From Tyzzerella sp. (GTDB lineage: Bacteria; Bacillota; Clostridia; Lachnospirales; Anaerotignaceae): a stretch of DNA of 64,000 bases. The translations under genes were made by a program, and so were the position numbers. Shown here one piece after another: positions 25,733-34,350 of this stretch. The number at the start of each line of letters is the position of its first letter. Within the stretch, counting starts at the first letter, position 1. The stretch spans positions 1-64,000 of the forward strand of contig DXZA01000031.1 of the NCBI GenBank assembly GCA_019415525.1, in the 5' to 3' direction. A model generated the notes under the pieces. The model was not told where the DNA came from. It was given only the letters and a program-made list of their open reading frames with translations, and did no database searches.

Positions 25733-26395
25733 ATGAATATAAGTATATTTGATGTGACAGGCCCTGTTATGATAGGACCATCTAGTTCTCATACAGCAGG
25801 TGCAGCAAAACTTGGAAGAATTGCAAGACTTATAGCAGAAAAGCCATTTAAAAAAGTATCATTTGGACTCCATGGCTCTTTTGCAGATACTTATAAGGGA
25901 CATGGAACAGATATTGCTCTTGTTGCTGGTGCATTAGGGATTTATGAGTATGATGAAAACCTTGCAAAGGCCTTTGATATTGCAAAAAAACAAGGAATAG
26001 AATATGAATTTTATAAAATAGACCTTGATGATATGCATGAAAACTCTGTTAAGATTACATTTGAATTTGAAAATGGTGAAAAATGTGATGTGTTTGGCTC
26101 TTCAATAGGTGGAGGACAAATAAAAATAGTAAGAATAAATGAGTTTGATACAGAGTTTAATGCCACAGCACCAACTCTTATAATAAATCAGTATGATAAA
26201 AAGGGTGTTATAAGTAATATATCAAGAGTCCTTTTTGATTACAATATAAATATTGCTGTTATGAAACTTAGTAGAACTGCAAGAGGTAAAAATGCTTGTA
26301 CTATAATAGAAACAGATAGCAGTATATCAAAAGAAGTTGTTGATGAATTACGTCTAGTTGAAAATATAATAAGTGTGCAAGCTATAAACATTTAA
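25733..26395 (+). CDS. sdaAB: L-serine dehydratase, beta subunit
   Basis: 220 residues, one of two subunits of the iron-sulfur L-serine dehydratase that converts serine to pyruvate and ammonia. The N-terminal domain has GPVMIGPSSSHTAGAAKLG and FGLHGSFADTYKGHGTD. The C-terminal part (about 148-220) is an ACT domain, TLIINQYDKKGVISNISRVL. The split two-gene form is typical of Firmicutes. It has a GAGGAGGTAG site, and the alpha-subunit gene follows within 12 bases. Confidence 0.95.
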   Translation: MNISIFDVTGPVMIGPSSSHTAGAAKLGRIARLIAEKPFKKVSFGLHGSFADTYKGHGTDIALVAGALGIYEYDENLAKAFDIAKKQGIEYEFYKIDLDDMHENSVKITFEFENGEKCDVFGSSIGGGQIKIVRINEFDTEFNATAPTLIINQYDKKGVISNISRVLFDYNINIAVMKLSRTARGKNACTIIETDSSISKEVVDELRLVENIISVQAINI

Positions 26396-26407
26396 GGAGT
26401 GTTTTTT

Positions 26408-27283
26408 ATGAGTTATAATACAATAAAAGAACTTCTTTCTATGGCAGAAGAAAGAAATGTTTTATTATCACAAATTGTACTTGAAACAGAAATGAGTCTT
26501 TCGGAACTTTCAAAAGAAGATGTATATAATGAAATGAAAAGAAGATATGATGTTATGAAAAGCTCTGCTAAAAATGCTCTTTTTGAAAAGAGAAAAACAG
26601 CAGGAGGACTTATTGAGGGCATAACAAAAACACATTTTGATTATACTGAAAAAAATGATACTATAAGTGGAAATTTTATAAATATGGTAATGTCTAGAGC
26701 ATTGTCTTGTAGCGAAGTTAATGCATCTATGGGTAAAATATGTGCTGCACCAACAGCCGGTTCTTGTGGGATTATTCCTGCGGTTATAATAAGTATGGAA
26801 GAAGATTTGGGACTTTCTGAAAAGGATAGTATTGAAGGATTACTTTGTGCCTCTGGAATAGGTGCTGTTATAACAAGAAATGCAACTGTTGCCGGTGCTG
26901 AAGGAGGTTGTCAGGCAGAATGTGGAGTAGCCGCTGCAATGGCTGCAGCAGCAGCTGTACAAATGAAAGGTGGAACACCAGCCCAAAGTGTTGAGGCTGT
27001 TTCTATAGCTTTAATGAATGTAATGGGGCTTGTTTGTGACCCTGTTGCAGGGCTTGTACAAGTGCCTTGTGCCCAAAGAAATGCATCACAGGCTGTTAAT
27101 GCTGTTATAAGTGCTGATATGGCTCTTGCAGGCATGAAAAGTATAATACCTGTTGATGAGATTATAGAGTCTATGTATAAAGTTGGAAAAATGTTACCTA
27201 TGGAACTTAAAGAAACAGCAAAAGGTGGAATTGCAAATACACCTACTGGTAAAGCCATATTTGAAGAGATTTTTGGGAAGTGA
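26408..27283 (+). CDS. sdaAA: L-serine dehydratase, alpha subunit
   Basis: 291 residues, the catalytic iron-sulfur subunit. CAAPTAGSCGIIPAVII and GAEGGCQAECGVAAAMAAAA supply the conserved cysteines for the oxygen-sensitive [4Fe-4S] cluster, and GLVCDPVAGLVQVPCAQRNA closes the site. The ATG at 26408 is nine bases after AAGGAG; a GTG at 26399 touches that site and is rejected. It is co-transcribed with sdaAB. The following kptA gene starts at or near its stop codon. Confidence 0.95.
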   Translation: MSYNTIKELLSMAEERNVLLSQIVLETEMSLSELSKEDVYNEMKRRYDVMKSSAKNALFEKRKTAGGLIEGITKTHFDYTEKNDTISGNFINMVMSRALSCSEVNASMGKICAAPTAGSCGIIPAVIISMEEDLGLSEKDSIEGLLCASGIGAVITRNATVAGAEGGCQAECGVAAAMAAAAAVQMKGGTPAQSVEAVSIALMNVMGLVCDPVAGLVQVPCAQRNASQAVNAVISADMALAGMKSIIPVDEIIESMYKVGKMLPMELKETAKGGIANTPTGKAIFEEIFGK

Positions 27284-27825
27284 TACTTTTGAATGATAAA
27301 ATTTTAAGAAAAAGTCGATTTTTAAGTAAAATATTAAGACATGAACCAGAATTGATAAATATAAAATTAGAGAAAAACGGATATGCTAATGTAAAAGATA
27401 TTTTAAAGGGTCTTAATATTTCAAAATATGAACTTGATGAAATAGTATATAATAACAATAAACAAAGATATAGTTATAATGAAGATAAAACAAAAATACG
27501 TGCTAATCAAGGACATAGTATAAATATTGAATTAGAATTTAAAGAAAAAATTCCTCCTGAAATACTTTATCATGGTACAAGTACAAATGTTTTAAATAAG
27601 ATATTTAAAGAAGGAATATTAAAAATGAAAAGACACCATGTCCATTTATCTTATGATTATGATACAGCTTTTAAAGTTGGAAGAAGACATGGAAATCCTG
27701 TAGTTTTAGAAATAAAAGCAAAGCTTATGAGTGATAATGGTATTAAGTTTTTTATTTCTGACAATGGTGTTTGGCTTACAGAATATGTACCAATAGAATA
27801 TATTCAAATAAAAAAAGTGGATTAA
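27280..27825 (+). CDS. kptA: RNA 2'-phosphotransferase (Tpt1/KptA)
   Basis: About 181 residues of the KptA family, which in yeast removes the 2'-phosphate left by tRNA splicing and uses NAD+ as acceptor. The motifs SRFLSKILRHEPE, RANQGHS, LYHGTSTN, RHHVHLS, GRRHGNPVVL and SDNGVWLTEYVP are all present, so the catalytic set looks complete. The start is uncertain: GTG 27280 overlaps the sdaAA stop, while TTG 27289 has GGGAAGTGA before it and gives MNDKILRKSRF. The bacterial substrate is not known. Coupling to serine dehydratase may be only transcriptional. Confidence 0.92.
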   Translation: MILLNDKILRKSRFLSKILRHEPELINIKLEKNGYANVKDILKGLNISKYELDEIVYNNNKQRYSYNEDKTKIRANQGHSINIELEFKEKIPPEILYHGTSTNVLNKIFKEGILKMKRHHVHLSYDYDTAFKVGRRHGNPVVLEIKAKLMSDNGIKFFISDNGVWLTEYVPIEYIQIKKVD

Positions 27826-27846
27826 AAATCCACTTTTATTTTTTCT
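27812..27846. terminator. Bidirectional terminator between kptA and the UPF0291 gene
   Basis: AAAAAGTGGATT pairs with AATCCACTTTT and overlaps the kptA stop codon. T-rich tracts follow on both strands. Confidence 0.82.
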
Positions 27847-28042
27847 TTTGAAGTTTTCTTTTGTTTCCGTCTTCATCCATTATATATGTTTTTTCAAGAA
27901 TACTTTCTCTAAAATTTTTTCTGAAGTTTTCAAGATATTTTTTTCTTAAAATTTCTCTTTCTTCAAATTCTTCTGGTGTAAGACCTTCTGTTTTTGCTTT
28001 TTTTGCAAGTTCGTTTATTCTTTCAAGTACGCTTTCTCCCAT
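27836..28042 (-). CDS. UPF0291 (DUF896, YnzC-like) small protein
   Basis: A 68-residue, highly charged helical protein. RINELAKKAKTEGLTPEEF followed by EREILRKKYLENFRKNFR is the signature of the DUF896 family (B. subtilis YnzC), whose role is not settled. It has an ATG after AGGAGGTAAC and lies 15 bases downstream of the metallo-hydrolase gene on the same strand, so the two probably share a transcript. Confidence 0.9.
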   Translation of the reverse strand: MGESVLERINELAKKAKTEGLTPEEFEEREILRKKYLENFRKNFRESILEKTYIMDEDGNKRKLQKKK

Positions 28043-28057
28043 TGTTACCTCCTTATA

Positions 28058-28834
28058 TTAAATGAAAAGTGTTTGATGTTCATCACAAAGTATATATGTT
28101 TTAAAATTACTATCCTTATTTTTTTCTATATCTTTTTTAACCATTTTTCTATAATTAATTTTATCATCTTTTTCAAAAGGTATATGATATATTATTACAT
28201 TTTTAGGTTTAATTATATTTTTTATAATACTATTGCCCTTTGGATTATTAAAAAATATAGGATTTACAAAAACTGTATCAATAGATACACCTTTTAAAGG
28301 TTTTGAAAAATATTCTTCCACATAATCTGCATCAGATGTAAATAATATATTTCTATTATTTACAGTAAGTACAAAACAATAGTTTTCTATATCTGCAAAA
28401 TCATCTCTCCCAACATGCATACAATTAAATGCTGTTATAGCTGAATTTGATTTAAAAATTTGAATAAAACATTTTCCGGTATCAAGCTTTAAATATTTAT
28501 GCTTGATATTTTTTAATTCTATATATTTTTTAAAAGACTCAAATTTATTTGCACAATCTAATGGAAGAAATATTTTTTTTATATTATTATGTTCAAGATA
28601 AAGTTCTGTATACTTAGGAGTAAAATGGTCTGGGTGATTATGACTAAAGAAAATATAGTCTATATTTCTAAATATACTATTTTCTTCTGTCATAAGCTTA
28701 AGTGTATAATCTGAGAGTATACTGAAATAATGATTTTTTTCTTTATGTATTCCATCAAATAGATATTTAACGCCATTATACTCAACAAGAACTCCTGTAT
28801 TTGCTGTAAGTATTATTTTTATTTTGTTATCCAA
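28058..28834 (-). CDS. MBL-fold metallo-hydrolase
   Basis: A 258-residue protein of the metallo-beta-lactamase fold. FFSHNHPDHFTPKY (around 62-75) supplies the HxHxDH metal site, and later residues NCMHVGRDDF and LFTSDADYVEEYF fit the remaining ligands (His, Asp). It resembles UlaG/YtnP-like hydrolases of unknown substrate more than beta-lactamases, and there is no signal peptide. The start is TTG after AGGTGGTGA. It forms a pair with the UPF0291 gene. Confidence 0.8.
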   Translation of the reverse strand: MDNKIKIILTANTGVLVEYNGVKYLFDGIHKEKNHYFSILSDYTLKLMTEENSIFRNIDYIFFSHNHPDHFTPKYTELYLEHNNIKKIFLPLDCANKFESFKKYIELKNIKHKYLKLDTGKCFIQIFKSNSAITAFNCMHVGRDDFADIENYCFVLTVNNRNILFTSDADYVEEYFSKPLKGVSIDTVFVNPIFFNNPKGNSIIKNIIKPKNVIIYHIPFEKDDKINYRKMVKKDIEKNKDSNFKTYILCDEHQTLFI

Positions 28835-28894
28835 AATATCACCACCTGTAAATACTTAAATTAATATACAAAAAAAAGTTGTAAAAATCAAGTA

Positions 28895-28927
28895 AAAAAG
28901 GTGGAAAGTTTAACTTTCCACCTTTTT
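28895..28927. terminator. Palindromic terminator after the cytidylate-kinase-like gene
   Basis: AAAAAGGTGGAAAGTT pairs with AACTTTCCACCTTTTT in a long near-perfect stem with A and T flanks. It is read on the minus strand by the kinase-like gene. Confidence 0.85.
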
Positions 28928-28931
28928 ATAA

Positions 28932-29534
28932 TTATTCTGATTCTTTAAGTTCTATAAAGTTTTTAATAAGTTCAACAGTTTTATCTATACCAAGAAATCC
29001 ACTATCTACTGTAAGGTCGTAGTTATCAAGGCTTCCCCATTTTCTACTAGAATAGAAATTATAATAGCTTGCACGTTTTTTATCAGTTTTTAAAACAAAA
29101 TCTTCTGCTTTTGCACTATCTATACCATAATTTTCTACTGCACGTTTAACTCTTAATTTTAAATCTGCGTGTATAAAAATATTTATTAAATTAGGATAAT
29201 CTTCAAGGGCATAATCACCACATCTACCTATAATAACACATGGTCCTTCATCAGCAATACTTCTTATTGCATCAAACTGTGCAAGGAATATTTTGTGGTT
29301 AAAAGGAAGACTGTCGCCACCATAGCTTCCCATTACAAGAGAATATAATAAACTACTTGTAGGCTTTTCATCATTTGTTTCGAATAATTCTTCACAAATA
29401 CCACTTTTTTTAGCTGCTATATCAAGAAGTTCGTTATCATAGAAAGGAATACCAAGCTGGTCTGCAAGTTTTTTACCTATTTCACGACCACCACTACCAT
29501 ACTGTCTTCCAATAGTTATAATAGATTTTGTCAT
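28932..29534 (-). CDS. Cytidylate kinase-like family protein
   Basis: A 200-residue P-loop protein of the cytidylate kinase-like family that is frequent in Clostridia. The N-terminus IITIGRQYGSGGREIGKKLA is the characteristic P-loop variant (GxxGSGG instead of GxxGxGK). GPCVIIGRCGDYAL and IFIHADLKLRVKRAVENYG follow. The true CMP kinase (Cmk) is shorter in the lid and differs at the P-loop, so the substrate here is uncertain. The start is set at 29534, where GGAGGG precedes ATG; the longer frame up to 29552 includes that site. Confidence 0.82.
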   Translation of the reverse strand: MTKSIITIGRQYGSGGREIGKKLADQLGIPFYDNELLDIAAKKSGICEELFETNDEKPTSSLLYSLVMGSYGGDSLPFNHKIFLAQFDAIRSIADEGPCVIIGRCGDYALEDYPNLINIFIHADLKLRVKRAVENYGIDSAKAEDFVLKTDKKRASYYNFYSSRKWGSLDNYDLTVDSGFLGIDKTVELIKNFIELKESE

Positions 29535-29861
29535 AAAAATCCCTCCAGTCATTATATTCTAATTTTAAAATAAGAATATAGTGTCAATTAAAAAAATATT
29601 CATTTTTTATATTTAATTATAACATATCAACATTAAAATGTAAAATTTTTTATTAATATTGTTGTATATATACAAATAAATTTAGAAATTTTGTTAAAAA
29701 TTATTAATTCTTTATTTTGAATACAATATATTAATATAGATATTTCTAAAATATTGTTCGGTTTTTTAAATAATTTTTTATATATTTTAGCTAATAATTG
29801 AAAAATAAATTATATAGTGATATACTTATTCTATAAAAAATATAGAGAAAGGAACCACTAA
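29535..29861. other. AT-rich intergenic region with a 14-bp palindrome
   Basis: This divergent gap holds no gene. It contains a perfect palindrome, TTGTATATATACAA (29662-29675), which could be an operator for either side, and many TATAAT-like hexamers. No -24/-12 promoter (TGGC-N8-TTGC) was found, although an NtrC-type regulator is encoded nearby. Confidence 0.5.
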
Positions 29862-31217
29862 ATGAACAAAACGTTAGATAAGACTTATAAATTTGCTTTT
29901 GCTTACGCAATTTTTTTTATTTTAATTGGATGTATGCTTTCAAAACCAGAAGAAATTATTAGCGGATTTATGGAAATTTTTTGGGCTAATGATATACTTA
30001 TAACAGATTATTTTTATATTGTAGGTATAGGTCCTGCCCTTGTAAATGTTGGAGTAGTAACATTTACAACTGTATTTATAATGTATATAAACAAAATTTC
30101 TTTAAATGGTGGAGGTATTCTGACTATTGGCCTTATGTCAGGATTTTCATTTTTTGGGAAAAACATTTTTAATATGTGGTTTATTATACTTGGTACTTTT
30201 ATATTTTGTATTATTAATAAAGAAAAATTTTCAAAATATGCTATAATAAGTCTTTTATCAACAGCACTTGCACCACTTATAAGTACAACTTTTTTTTATG
30301 AAGGACATTTAAGATTGGAGCATGTAGTGACATCTGTTGTTTGTGGAATAATAATTGGGTTTGTTATGCCTCTTTTGGCAGCCCATACAGATAAATTATT
30401 ACATGGATTAAGTTTATATAACGGTGGTTTTGCCATTGGGCTTTTAGCACTTATAATGGTTCCTCTTCTTAAATCCTATGGTTATGAGTTTAATACAGTA
30501 CTTAAATGGAGTACAGGATATAATTTTCAAATTAGCATTGTATTGTATACAGTATGTGTTATGATTGTTGTATGGGGATTATTAAGTGATAAAAAAAATG
30601 CATGGAATAATTATAAAAACATACTTAAACGTCCAGGAAGTCCAACACATGATTTTACAGTACTTGATGGTATGCCTGCGGTATTAATAAATATAGGAAT
30701 TAATGGTATAATAGCTACAACATATATTATTATTATAGGTGGAGACCTTAATGGACCTACAATAGGTGGTATACTTACGGTAATGGGATTTGGTGCAAAA
30801 GGAAAGCATGCTAAAAATATTATTCCTGTTATGTTAGGTATTGCTATTGGTGGAATTACAAAGCAATGGACACCAAATTCTCCAACAGCTCAACTTGCAG
30901 CTCTTTTTGGAACAACACTTGCACCTGTTGCAGGAACATATGGCTTTATTGCAGGTGTATTTGCAGGGTTTATACATTCTTCTGTTACACTTCATGCAGG
31001 TCTTGGATATTCAGGAGTAAATTTATATAACAATGGTTTTGCTGGAGGAATAGTTTCAATTGTTATGTATCCTATATTATCAAGATATATAAAACCAAAT
31101 GTATATTCAGACCCTTCACCAAGTATGATGATGTCAGAACTTAAAAATATTGATAAAATTTCAAAAATGGAAGATGAATTATCAAAGATGGAAAAAGAGC
31201 TTTCAAATATTTTATAA
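29862..31217 (+). CDS. DUF1576 multi-pass membrane protein
   Basis: A 451-residue integral membrane protein with about ten to twelve hydrophobic segments and a short coiled-coil-like tail (KISKMEDELSKMEKELSNIL). It carries repeated motifs in its two halves: HGLSLYNGGFAIGLLAL and YSGVNLYNNGFAGGIVSIV, which suggests an internally duplicated transporter fold. It matches the DUF1576 family of clostridial proteins, with no assigned substrate. The regulator gene follows 60 bases downstream, so the two probably form one transcriptional unit. It has an AGAAAGGA site. Confidence 0.82.
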   Translation: MNKTLDKTYKFAFAYAIFFILIGCMLSKPEEIISGFMEIFWANDILITDYFYIVGIGPALVNVGVVTFTTVFIMYINKISLNGGGILTIGLMSGFSFFGKNIFNMWFIILGTFIFCIINKEKFSKYAIISLLSTALAPLISTTFFYEGHLRLEHVVTSVVCGIIIGFVMPLLAAHTDKLLHGLSLYNGGFAIGLLALIMVPLLKSYGYEFNTVLKWSTGYNFQISIVLYTVCVMIVVWGLLSDKKNAWNNYKNILKRPGSPTHDFTVLDGMPAVLINIGINGIIATTYIIIIGGDLNGPTIGGILTVMGFGAKGKHAKNIIPVMLGIAIGGITKQWTPNSPTAQLAALFGTTLAPVAGTYGFIAGVFAGFIHSSVTLHAGLGYSGVNLYNNGFAGGIVSIVMYPILSRYIKPNVYSDPSPSMMMSELKNIDKISKMEDELSKMEKELSNIL

Positions 31218-31277
31218 ATAAAATAGAATTTAGAAGTTTTAATATATGACTTTTATTTATTTATACGGAGGTTAGAA

Positions 31278-33188
31278 ATGTATAAAGATAAAGAAATAAT
31301 ACTTGAAAAAGCATATAGGCGATGTAAAGAAAGAAATCTTAATTCAGATAGAAAAATAGATAGAAGAATTTTATGTGATAAAGAACTTGAAGATATACTT
31401 GCAAAAAAAGAATTTCTTTTAAGTAGTGCAAGACCCTTTATGGAAAAAATATATAAATTTATGGAAGATAAAAGCTTTATGGTATCTCTTGCTGATGAAA
31501 ATGCAAGAGTTATAGAAGTTATAGGTGAAAGTGATATAGAAAATACTTGTGTAAGAAAAGGTATCGACTGGTCTGAAGGAAATGCCGGAGTTAATGCTAT
31601 ATCTCTTGCACTTAATGAAGCAATCGCTATACAAGTAACAGGTAATGAGCATTATTGTGATGAATTAAAAGTTTGGGGTTGTTCTGCAAGTCCTATATGG
31701 CTTAATGGTGTTGTTATAGGAGTTATAAGTATAACGGGACCTAAAGAAAAAGTTTATCCTCATACATTAGGTATGGTTGTTGCAGCAGCCTATGCAATAG
31801 AAAATATACTTACTGTTAAAGAAAAAAATAATCAGCTTATTATAAAACAAAACTTTCAAGATGCTATTGTTGAGGCTGTAAATGATGGTATGATAATTGT
31901 TGATAAAAATGGTGTTATAACATATATGAATTCTGAAGCAGCGGATATATTGTATGTAAATAGAAATACATCAATAGGAAAGCATATGTGTGATATAGTA
32001 AGCTTTAATCCTATGATACTTGAGGTTTTAAAAACAGGTGTAGGTTATGTGGATAAGGAACTCATTGTAAGAAATCCTACTGGTGCTATAATGCATTTAC
32101 AAAAAACCGCTTATCCTATAAAAGATGAAGAGGGAAAAGTTGCCGGTGTTGTTGATACATTTAGAAGAATTAAAAAAGTTAAGAAAATGGTAAATGACAT
32201 GGTTGGAAGCTATGCAAAATTTACTTTTGAAGATATAATAGGCAATGATTCAAATACCAAATTTATTGAAACACTTAAAATGGCAAGAATAGCTTCACAA
32301 AGTACATCAAATGTACTTATACAAGGTGAAAGTGGAACAGGTAAAGAACTTTTTGCAAATGCAATACATAATGCATCAACAAGAGCAGGTCAGCCATTTG
32401 TAACATTAAACTGTTCTGGTATACCAAGACAGCTTTTAGAAGGTGAACTTTTTGGTGTTGAAAGAAAATATGGAATGGAAAACTTTATAGAAGGACGTCC
32501 AGGAAAGTTTGAACTTGCTAATGGAGGAACTCTTTTTATAAATGAAGTAAGTGAATTACCTTTAGACCTTCAGGTTAAACTTATGAAGGCTATACAAGAT
32601 AAGAAAATAAGTCGTATTGGTGGCGAAAATGTATTTGATGTTAATGTAAGACTTATATGTGCTACTAACAAGGATTTATCTGAATTATGTAGAGATGGTA
32701 GTTTCAGACAAGATTTATATTATAGATTAGATGTTTTAAGTATTAAAACAACACCTTTAAGAGAACAGAAAGATAGTATTGATAAATTATCTAAACATAT
32801 TGTAAATAGAATGAATAAAAAGCTTGGTAAGGGTAATATTGAGCTTGATGAAAGTGCCCTTAATATTCTTAGACAATATGATTGGCCAGGTAATGTACGA
32901 GAGCTTGAAAATGCTTTAGAAAGAGCTGTAAATGTATGTGAGGATAAAAAAATAACAGAAAATCATATACCTAATTATATTAATGCAACTATAAAAGATG
33001 GAGAAAATAGTAATAAACTTGGATTAATGCCAGCCAATACTTATGAAACTCTTGAGAATTTAGAGAAAAAACATATAATAATGGTAACTAGATATACAAA
33101 AGGAAATATTTCAAAAGCAGCAGATATACTTGGTGTAAGTAGAAATACTCTTTATAATAAACTAAAAAAATATGAAATAGAATTATAA
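31278..33188 (+). CDS. NtrC/AcoR-like AAA+ regulator without a GAFTGA loop
   Basis: 636 residues. A GAF-like sensor (about 45-180) is followed by a PAS domain (about 195-300), an AAA+ domain (about 318-545) and a Fis-type helix-turn-helix (NISKAADILGVSRNTLYNKL, near 610-630). Walker A is GESGTGKE (350-357). Where sigma-54 activators have GAFTGA this protein reads KYGMEN (397-402). Walker B is LFINEV, with Asn422 in place of the usual Asp. Productive contact with sigma-54 is therefore doubtful; a TyrR-like role at other promoters is possible. The likely target is the adjacent DUF1576 gene. Confidence 0.85.
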   Translation: MYKDKEIILEKAYRRCKERNLNSDRKIDRRILCDKELEDILAKKEFLLSSARPFMEKIYKFMEDKSFMVSLADENARVIEVIGESDIENTCVRKGIDWSEGNAGVNAISLALNEAIAIQVTGNEHYCDELKVWGCSASPIWLNGVVIGVISITGPKEKVYPHTLGMVVAAAYAIENILTVKEKNNQLIIKQNFQDAIVEAVNDGMIIVDKNGVITYMNSEAADILYVNRNTSIGKHMCDIVSFNPMILEVLKTGVGYVDKELIVRNPTGAIMHLQKTAYPIKDEEGKVAGVVDTFRRIKKVKKMVNDMVGSYAKFTFEDIIGNDSNTKFIETLKMARIASQSTSNVLIQGESGTGKELFANAIHNASTRAGQPFVTLNCSGIPRQLLEGELFGVERKYGMENFIEGRPGKFELANGGTLFINEVSELPLDLQVKLMKAIQDKKISRIGGENVFDVNVRLICATNKDLSELCRDGSFRQDLYYRLDVLSIKTTPLREQKDSIDKLSKHIVNRMNKKLGKGNIELDESALNILRQYDWPGNVRELENALERAVNVCEDKKITENHIPNYINATIKDGENSNKLGLMPANTYETLENLEKKHIIMVTRYTKGNISKAADILGVSRNTLYNKLKKYEIEL

Positions 33189-33189
33189 T

Positions 33190-33236
33190 AAAACAATAAA
33201 TGCCGGATATTTCAAATATCCGGCATTTATTGTTTT
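33190..33236. terminator. Bidirectional terminator, near-perfect 22-bp stem
   Basis: AAAACAATAAATGCCGGATA (33190-33209) pairs with the mirror sequence ending TTTATTGTTTT at 33236. It separates the convergent regulator gene and leu operon. Confidence 0.88.
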
Positions 33237-33254
33237 GGTTTTAGAATTGGTTTT

Positions 33255-34334
33255 TTATTTTATTATTGCGTTTGCAATAACTTCGCCCATTTCTTTTGTT
33301 CCTACTGCTTTCATACCTTCACTCATTATATCAGGAGTTCTGTATCCAGCTTCAAGAACTTCAGTTACTGCATTTTCAATAGCTTCTGCTTCTTTATCAA
33401 GTTTAAATGAGTATTTAAGCATCATTGCAGCAGAAAGTATTGCTGCAATAGGATTTGCTTTATTTTGTCCTGCAATATCAGGTGCAGAACCATGTATAGG
33501 TTCATACATTCCAAGTGTTCCTGCTCCCATACTTGCTGATGGTAAAAGTCCAATAGAGCCAGTTATCATACTTGCTTCATCTGAAAGTATATCTCCAAAC
33601 ATATTTGATGTTACAATTACGTCAAACTGTTTTGGATTTCTTACAAGCTGCATAGCTGCATTATCAACATACATATGAGAAACTTTAACTTCTGGATAGT
33701 CTTTTGAAATTTCATCAACTGTTTTTCTCCAAAGTCTTGAACTTTCAAGAACATTTGCTTTATCAACACTTACAAGGTTTTTATTTCTTTGCATTGCAAC
33801 TTCAAAAGCATTTTTTGCAATACGTTTTACTTCTGTTTCGCTATAAGCTTCTGTATCATAAGCTTCTTCACCATATTTTCCTTGTCTATATCCTCTGTCA
33901 CCAAAGTATATACCACCTGTAAGCTCTCTTACTATCATTATATCAAGTCCACCTTCAACTATTTCAGGTTTTAAAGGACAGGCATCAGCAAGAGCTTTAT
34001 GCATTGTAGCAGGTCTTAAGTTTGTAAAAAGTCCAAGTCCTTCACGAAGTCCTAAAAGAGCTTTTTCAGGACGATTTGCACCTTCAACATTATCCCACTT
34101 TGGTCCACCAACTGCTCCAAGCATTACAGAATCTGATTTTTTACATACTTCAAGTGTTTCTTCAGGAAGACATTTTCCAAATTCATCAATGGCACAGCCA
34201 CCTGCTTTGACATATGTAAAATTAAATTTATGATTAAATTTTTCTCCTGTTTTTTCAAGTACTTTTACAGCTTCACCTGTAACTTCAGGGCCGATACCAT
34301 CACCGGCAACAACTGCTATATTAAATTCTGCCAT
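33255..34334 (-). CDS. leuB: 3-isopropylmalate dehydrogenase
   Basis: A 359-residue NAD-dependent dehydrogenase for the third step of leucine synthesis, acting on 3-isopropylmalate. NIAVVAGDGIGPEVTGEAV opens the chain. MIVRELTGGIYFGDRG holds substrate-binding residues, and SNMFGDILSDEASMITGSIG with YEPIHGSAPDIAGQNKANP form the metal and NAD sites. It is the last gene of leuACDB, 16 bases after leuD, with an AGAGGTG site. Confidence 0.97.
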   Translation of the reverse strand: MAEFNIAVVAGDGIGPEVTGEAVKVLEKTGEKFNHKFNFTYVKAGGCAIDEFGKCLPEETLEVCKKSDSVMLGAVGGPKWDNVEGANRPEKALLGLREGLGLFTNLRPATMHKALADACPLKPEIVEGGLDIMIVRELTGGIYFGDRGYRQGKYGEEAYDTEAYSETEVKRIAKNAFEVAMQRNKNLVSVDKANVLESSRLWRKTVDEISKDYPEVKVSHMYVDNAAMQLVRNPKQFDVIVTSNMFGDILSDEASMITGSIGLLPSASMGAGTLGMYEPIHGSAPDIAGQNKANPIAAILSAAMMLKYSFKLDKEAEAIENAVTEVLEAGYRTPDIMSEGMKAVGTKEMGEVIANAIIK

Positions 34335-34350
34335 GTATTACACCTCTTTA

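Noticed and set aside
29535..29861. Sigma-54 promoter for the DUF1576 gene
   Set aside because: No TGGC-N8-TTGC motif is present on the plus strand, in line with the missing GAFTGA of the regulator.
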